From positions 3,596,001 to 3,660,000 of the forward strand of contig OY770025.1 in NCBI GenBank assembly GCA_963669435.1: a stretch of 64,000 bases of DNA. The letters are read 5' to 3'. The translations under genes were made by a program, and so were the position numbers. Below the pieces are notes generated by a model, which saw only the letters and a program-made list of their open reading frames with translations, was not told the origin of the DNA and did not search any database. The DNA is from CALJFL01 sp963669435 (GTDB lineage: Bacteria; Pseudomonadota; Gammaproteobacteria; Pseudomonadales; Halieaceae). This document shows positions 60,623 through 64,000 of the stretch, one piece after another; the first letter of the stretch is position 1; the number at the start of each line of letters is the position of its first letter.

Positions 60623-61803
60623 GCGATATATACCCAATAGCAGTTCCCAAGTGGGGCATCGAGATGGTCGAGGGCACTATTGTCGCCTGGAATAAAGCGC
60701 CGGGGGATACGGTGAGCAAGGGCGATGAAGTATTCGAGATGGAGTCAGACAAGATCATTAACGTCTGGGAATCGCCCGTGGACGGTGTTTTACGCCGTCA
60801 GGTTGTGGAGGAGAATGATACCGCGCCGGTGGGAGCCTTACTCGGCGTGATCGCACAGGCGGATGTAGAAGACGCCGCGATAGACGCGTTTATAAAAGAC
60901 TTCTCAGGCGCTGACTCTGAGCCGTCCGAGGCAGATGCGCCATCGGCCGCTCCGCCACCGGCACCTGCGGCGGCGCCGGGTGAAAATACGCGCCGGACCA
61001 ACCCGGCAGTGCGCCGGCTCGCGGAGGAACTGGGCGTCGACCTCGAGTCCGTCACCGGCACCGGTCGCAATGGACGCATCACTCGCGAAGATGTGGAAGC
61101 CGTGGCCAGTGCAGGCAAAACGGAGGGCGAGGCCACCGATGACTTCGAAGTTATACCCTTGTCAGCGACACGACTCACTATCGCCAGGCGTCTGACGGCC
61201 GCCAAGCAGGAGATTCCACATTACTACCTGACAGCCGAGTTTGATATCGATGGCTTGCTTGGGCACCGCGAAACGCTCAATGCCGAGGCAGGGCAGCGTG
61301 TTTCGGTCAATGACCTGTTGGTGTGGTGTGTCGCCAGAGCCCTGATGGCTGTACCCGGGGTGAACGTTAATCTGGTCGAGAACAATGTGCATCAGTTCAA
61401 ACACGCGCATGTGGCGGTGGCCATTGCAACTGATGACGGTCTCTACCCCGCGACCGTTCGTCGTACGGACACCCTCAGTCCCCGGGAGATCGCGATTGAA
61501 ACGGCGGCACTAGCGGATAAAGCCGGTAGCGGAAACCTCACGCGTGACGACCTCTCCGGTGGCACCTTTACGGTTTCCAACCTCGGCATGTTTGGTGTGA
61601 ACACCTTCAGTGCCATCGTAAACCCGCCGATGTGTGCCATTCTCGCGCTGGGCAAGGGCGAACAACGCGTGGTGGTTAAAGAGGGTGCGCCCGCAGTGGC
61701 CACAATGGTCAGTGCCACCTTGTCCTGCGATCATCGGGTCATCGATGGCGCACTCGGCGCGAAATTCCTGGACGCGCTGCGCGACCAGATTGCTGCGTTG
61801 TGA
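60619..61803 (+). CDS. dihydrolipoamide acyltransferase (E2) of the 2-oxoacid dehydrogenase complex
   Basis: E2 of 394 residues. Lipoyl domain at 1-80 with the lipoyl Lys at 45 in EMESDKI, an Ala/Pro-rich linker at about 103-125, the peripheral-subunit-binding domain at about 128-165 (NPAVRRLAEELGVDLE), and the catalytic domain with SCDHRVIDGA near the C terminus. It transfers the acyl group from lipoamide to CoA. Start ATG 60619 overlaps the E1-beta stop. No dihydrolipoamide dehydrogenase (E3) gene is in the window; E3 is probably shared with other complexes. Confidence 0.94.
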   Translation: MSDIYPIAVPKWGIEMVEGTIVAWNKAPGDTVSKGDEVFEMESDKIINVWESPVDGVLRRQVVEENDTAPVGALLGVIAQADVEDAAIDAFIKDFSGADSEPSEADAPSAAPPPAPAAAPGENTRRTNPAVRRLAEELGVDLESVTGTGRNGRITREDVEAVASAGKTEGEATDDFEVIPLSATRLTIARRLTAAKQEIPHYYLTAEFDIDGLLGHRETLNAEAGQRVSVNDLLVWCVARALMAVPGVNVNLVENNVHQFKHAHVAVAIATDDGLYPATVRRTDTLSPREIAIETAALADKAGSGNLTRDDLSGGTFTVSNLGMFGVNTFSAIVNPPMCAILALGKGEQRVVVKEGAPAVATMVSATLSCDHRVIDGALGAKFLDALRDQIAAL

Positions 61804-61846
61804 CAGCTGCCAGAACCACGGCTAACCGCGACTGATCGAGACTGCG

Positions 61847-62971
61847 ATGGACTTATCCCTGACTGAAGAGCAATTACTGCTGAAAGACAGTGTCGCGGGC
61901 TTTGTGCGTGACAAGTACTCTGTTGAGCGGCGCCGGCAACTGCGTGAATCCTCCGCAGGTTACGATGAGGCGGTGTGGAAAGAATTTGCCGAACTCGGTT
62001 GGTTGAGTTTGCCCTTTTCTGAAGCAGACGGGGGTATCGGCGGCAGTGCCCAGGACATGATGGTGGTGATGGAGGAACTGGGCAGGGGGCTGGTGGTAGA
62101 ACCCTACCTGGTAAACATAGCGATTTGCGGTGGCTTCCTTGCGCGGGCGAGCGACGGTCAGCGGGCCAACTACCTGCCGGCCCTGATGTCGGGCGCATCT
62201 CAGTGGGCATTTGCCTTTGCTGAAAGCAGCTCCCGTTACAACCTGGCCGCCGTGGCGGTCAGCGCCCTGGCTGACGGTGACGATTACTTATTGAGCGGCG
62301 AGAAAATTGCTGTGCTGAATGGCGCCTCCGCCGACTACCTGGTGGTCAGTGCGCGAACCTCGGGTGACAGCCCGCAGCAGCAGGGCATCAGTCTGTTTTT
62401 GGTTGATGCGCGCAGTGAGGGGATCGGCTGCAGGGAATATCCGCTGGTTGATGGTTCGCGTGGTGCTGACATCAGCTTTAGCCAGGTGCGTGTAGATTCC
62501 AGCGCATTACTGGGCGAATGCGACAATGGTCTGGCGGTTATGGAAGAGGTCGTATCCGCGGCAATCGTCGCTATGGGTGCGGAAGCCCTGGGTGCCGTGG
62601 ATGCACTGCTTGAGCAAACGGTGGAATATACCAAGACGCGTGAGCAGTTCGGTCAAGCTATCGGCAAGTTTCAGGCCTTGCAGCACCGCATGGCGGAAAT
62701 GTTCAGGCAGTGCCAGGCATTGCGTTCGCTGGTTTATCGTGCCGCGATTGCCCAGGATGAGGGGAGTGTAGATGCCTTAAAAGCAGCCTCGGCACTCAAG
62801 GTTAAACTGGGGCAGGTGGGTCGCCATGTGTCACAGGAAGCCGTGCAGCTGCATGGTGGTATTGGTATGACGGACGAGTTGGGGATCAGCCATTACTTCA
62901 AGCGGCTGTTGCTGCTGAACATCCTGTTCGGCGACAGCGAATATCACCTGACTCGTTACGCCACTCTTTAA
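61847..62971 (+). CDS. acyl-CoA dehydrogenase, partner-type subunit (pair D)
   Basis: Acyl-CoA dehydrogenase of 374 residues: MDLSLTEEQLLLKDSVAGFV at the N terminus, GWLSLPFSEADGGIGGS, TREQFGQAIGKFQALQHRMAEM and QLHGGIGMTDELGISHYFKRLLLL in the C-terminal domain; the middle loop reads FAESSSRYNL in place of SEPxAGSD. This is the partner type of heteromeric dehydrogenases. It ends the region-3 operon, 43 bases after the E2 gene, and its likely partner is the gene at 57330-58505. Convergent with the luciferase-like gene. Confidence 0.91.
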   Translation: MDLSLTEEQLLLKDSVAGFVRDKYSVERRRQLRESSAGYDEAVWKEFAELGWLSLPFSEADGGIGGSAQDMMVVMEELGRGLVVEPYLVNIAICGGFLARASDGQRANYLPALMSGASQWAFAFAESSSRYNLAAVAVSALADGDDYLLSGEKIAVLNGASADYLVVSARTSGDSPQQQGISLFLVDARSEGIGCREYPLVDGSRGADISFSQVRVDSSALLGECDNGLAVMEEVVSAAIVAMGAEALGAVDALLEQTVEYTKTREQFGQAIGKFQALQHRMAEMFRQCQALRSLVYRAAIAQDEGSVDALKAASALKVKLGQVGRHVSQEAVQLHGGIGMTDELGISHYFKRLLLLNILFGDSEYHLTRYATL

Positions 62972-63022
62972 GGTTCGGGGCGCCATAGGGGCGCCGTACG
63001 CTTCAACGTTGCCGGTGGGTCT

Positions 63023-63102
63023 GTCCCCGCCAAGCCATGTCCCCACTAATCTAGGTCCTCGCCAATCTAGCTCCCCGCCAGCTTATGTCCCCGACAACTT
63101 CG
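63023..63102. repeat. tandem repeat, five units of exactly 16 bases
   Basis: Units begin at 63023, 63039, 63055, 63071 and 63087 with the pattern GTCCCCGCCAATCTAG. The last two run into the 3' coding end and stop codon of the luciferase-like gene (stop at 63083-63085 on the minus strand). The array fills the gap between two converging genes. Confidence 0.85.
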
Positions 63103-64000
63103 CGACCACGGGTGCAAACTGTTCCACCATGTTGTTCTCGCCATCATCCAGTACCGTGATGTAGGAAATACCATAGGCCTCGCGGCGGCGCTGTAGCTCG
63201 TCGCAGATATAGTCCACGCTGCCGATCAGGTTGTGTGGCCCCGCCAGCAATTGTTCAGTCGACATACCGAAAGGCTCGGCGATAGCCGCCGCAGTGGCTT
63301 CCTGGTGGTCGGTGACCACGGTGAGATAGGCGCCGATTTCCAGTTCGATGTCTGCGAACCTTGCCCCGGCTGCATCTTTCACCCATTGCACCTTCTTTGC
63401 AGTCTGTTCAGCCAGGCCTGACAGCATTCCCTCGGCCCCAAGTGCGCCGGCCTTATTGTTGAAATTGAGGCTGACGATATCCGCTTCCCGACCAGCGATG
63501 GACAGTATCCCCTTACTGCCGCCACCGATCATCAGCGGTGGTGGGTTCGGGCGCGCTGGTGCACCGCTAAACCCTTCCCAGTTAACCCATTCACCCTGTA
63601 TCGATAGAGGGTCCCCGGTCATGAACTGTTTGACACCGCCGACGATTTCTTCAAACCGCTGCAATCGCGTGCCGATTGGGTCAAAGGGAATATTGACCGC
63701 GGCATACTCAGACTGTATCCAGCCAGCACCCAGGCCGAATTCCAGGCGGCCGTCAGACAGGTAGTCCATGGTCGCGGCTTCCTTGGCTAAGATCACCGGT
63801 TGCCGGTAATCCATGCAGAACACTCGGCAGCCGACTTTGAGGCTGGTGGTCATTTCCAGTGCCATCGCCATTGCCGGCACGGCAGCAATCAGTTGGGGCG
63901 GATGAGCAGCGGCCTCGATGGCCGGCCCCGGCCCAAGAAAATGGTCGGCCAGGTGGAACGTGGAGTAGCCGAGATCCTCGGTTTTGCGTACCTGGTCTCG
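63083..64000 (-). CDS. LLM-class luciferase-like flavin/F420 oxidoreductase (partial, cut by window edge)
   Basis: Luciferase-like monooxygenase superfamily protein; the frame stays open to base 64000, so the N terminus is missing. Visible blocks are LGYSTFHLADHF, VGCRVFCMDYRQPVILAKEAATMDYLSDGRLEFGLGAGW (in segments), PLMIGGGSKGILSIAGREADIVSLNF and a C-terminal helix. This pattern corresponds to the family annotated as probable F420-dependent oxidoreductase (MSMEG_2516-like). In a gammaproteobacterium the cofactor could equally be FMN. Its 3' end, coding KLSGT and the stop, is part of the 16-base tandem repeat. It may oxidise an alcohol or ketone of the region-3 pathway (inference). Confidence 0.88.
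   Translation of the reverse strand, partial: RDQVRKTEDLGYSTFHLADHFLGPGPAIEAAAHPPQLIAAVPAMAMALEMTTSLKVGCRVFCMDYRQPVILAKEAATMDYLSDGRLEFGLGAGWIQSEYAAVNIPFDPIGTRLQRFEEIVGGVKQFMTGDPLSIQGEWVNWEGFSGAPARPNPPPLMIGGGSKGILSIAGREADIVSLNFNNKAGALGAEGMLSGLAEQTAKKVQWVKDAAGARFADIELEIGAYLTVVTDHQEATAAAIAEPFGMSTEQLLAGPHNLIGSVDYICDELQRRREAYGISYITVLDDGENNMVEQFAPVVAKLSGT

Noticed and set aside
48757..63102. The short tandem repeats as a CRISPR array
   Set aside because: Units are contiguous, without unique spacers, and each locus has a different repeat sequence; no cas gene is present.

Overview
The window looks like a chromosomal segment of a free-living, probably marine, gammaproteobacterium with a large lipid or terpenoid/steroid catabolic repertoire. 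This is inferred from family content: eight acyl-CoA dehydrogenases, four acyl-CoA ligases, three Baeyer-Villiger monooxygenases (BVMOs), two cytochromes P450, steroid-type dehydrogenases, a secreted GH16 beta-glucanase and a GPH-type symporter. No rRNA, tRNA, insertion sequence or CRISPR array was seen, and the species cannot be fixed from the sequence alone.

Region 1 (1-33.9 kb) is an almost gap-free catabolic island. A rightward group (1-2.7 kb) holds an HSL-type esterase, an acyltransferase and an SDR. A leftward seven-gene operon (11.2 to 2.7 kb) encodes ligase, acyl-CoA dehydrogenase pair, enoyl-CoA hydratase, BVMO, ChnD-like alcohol dehydrogenase and a 3-alpha-hydroxysteroid-dehydrogenase-like SDR. 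A LysR gene reads divergently from it. Next come a leftward FadB/FadJ-like enzyme, a rightward operon (14.8-20.2 kb: dehydrogenase pair, hydratases, Ltp2-like thiolase fold plus DUF35), a leftward ligase, and a ten-gene rightward operon (22.0-33.9 kb: HAPMO-like BVMO, type-1 thiolase-like protein, CYP153-like P450, ferredoxin, thiolase, DUF2889 protein, ligase, dehydrogenase pair, SDR). Three promoters carry the same 48-bp LysR-type block (a CATTC-N7-GAATG-like palindrome, 16 nt, then a half site ending GAATG), so the LysR protein is probably the island's activator.

Region 2 (34-44.7 kb) is a mixed stretch: an aminotransferase remnant, a DUF6090 protein, an RDD protein, a GldA-like dehydrogenase, a Rieske oxygenase, a secreted GH16 enzyme with a strong terminator, a patatin-like lipase, a GPH symporter, a GFA protein and a PPOX-fold protein. 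Base composition becomes visibly more G+C-rich from about here onward.

Region 3 (44.7-64 kb) is a second catabolic cluster headed by a TetR regulator: ABM monooxygenase, medium-chain reductase, BVMO, P450, SnoaL-like protein, DUF35, ligase, wax-ester-synthase-like acyltransferase, zinc alcohol dehydrogenase, SDR, ThuA-like protein, a split acyl-CoA dehydrogenase pair flanking E1-alpha/E1-beta/E2 of a 2-oxoacid dehydrogenase, and a luciferase-like oxidoreductase cut by the window edge. Four promoters share an operator close to ACAATCAGGATTGACTGT overlapping the -35 box, including the TetR gene's own promoter.

Together the two regulons encode a plausible route (inference): hydroxylation, oxidation to ketone, Baeyer-Villiger ring oxygenation, ester or lactone hydrolysis, oxidation to acid, CoA activation, beta-oxidation by heteromeric dehydrogenases, and retro-aldol or thiolytic cleavage of a cyclic isoprenoid-like or alicyclic substrate. 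The substrate is unknown.
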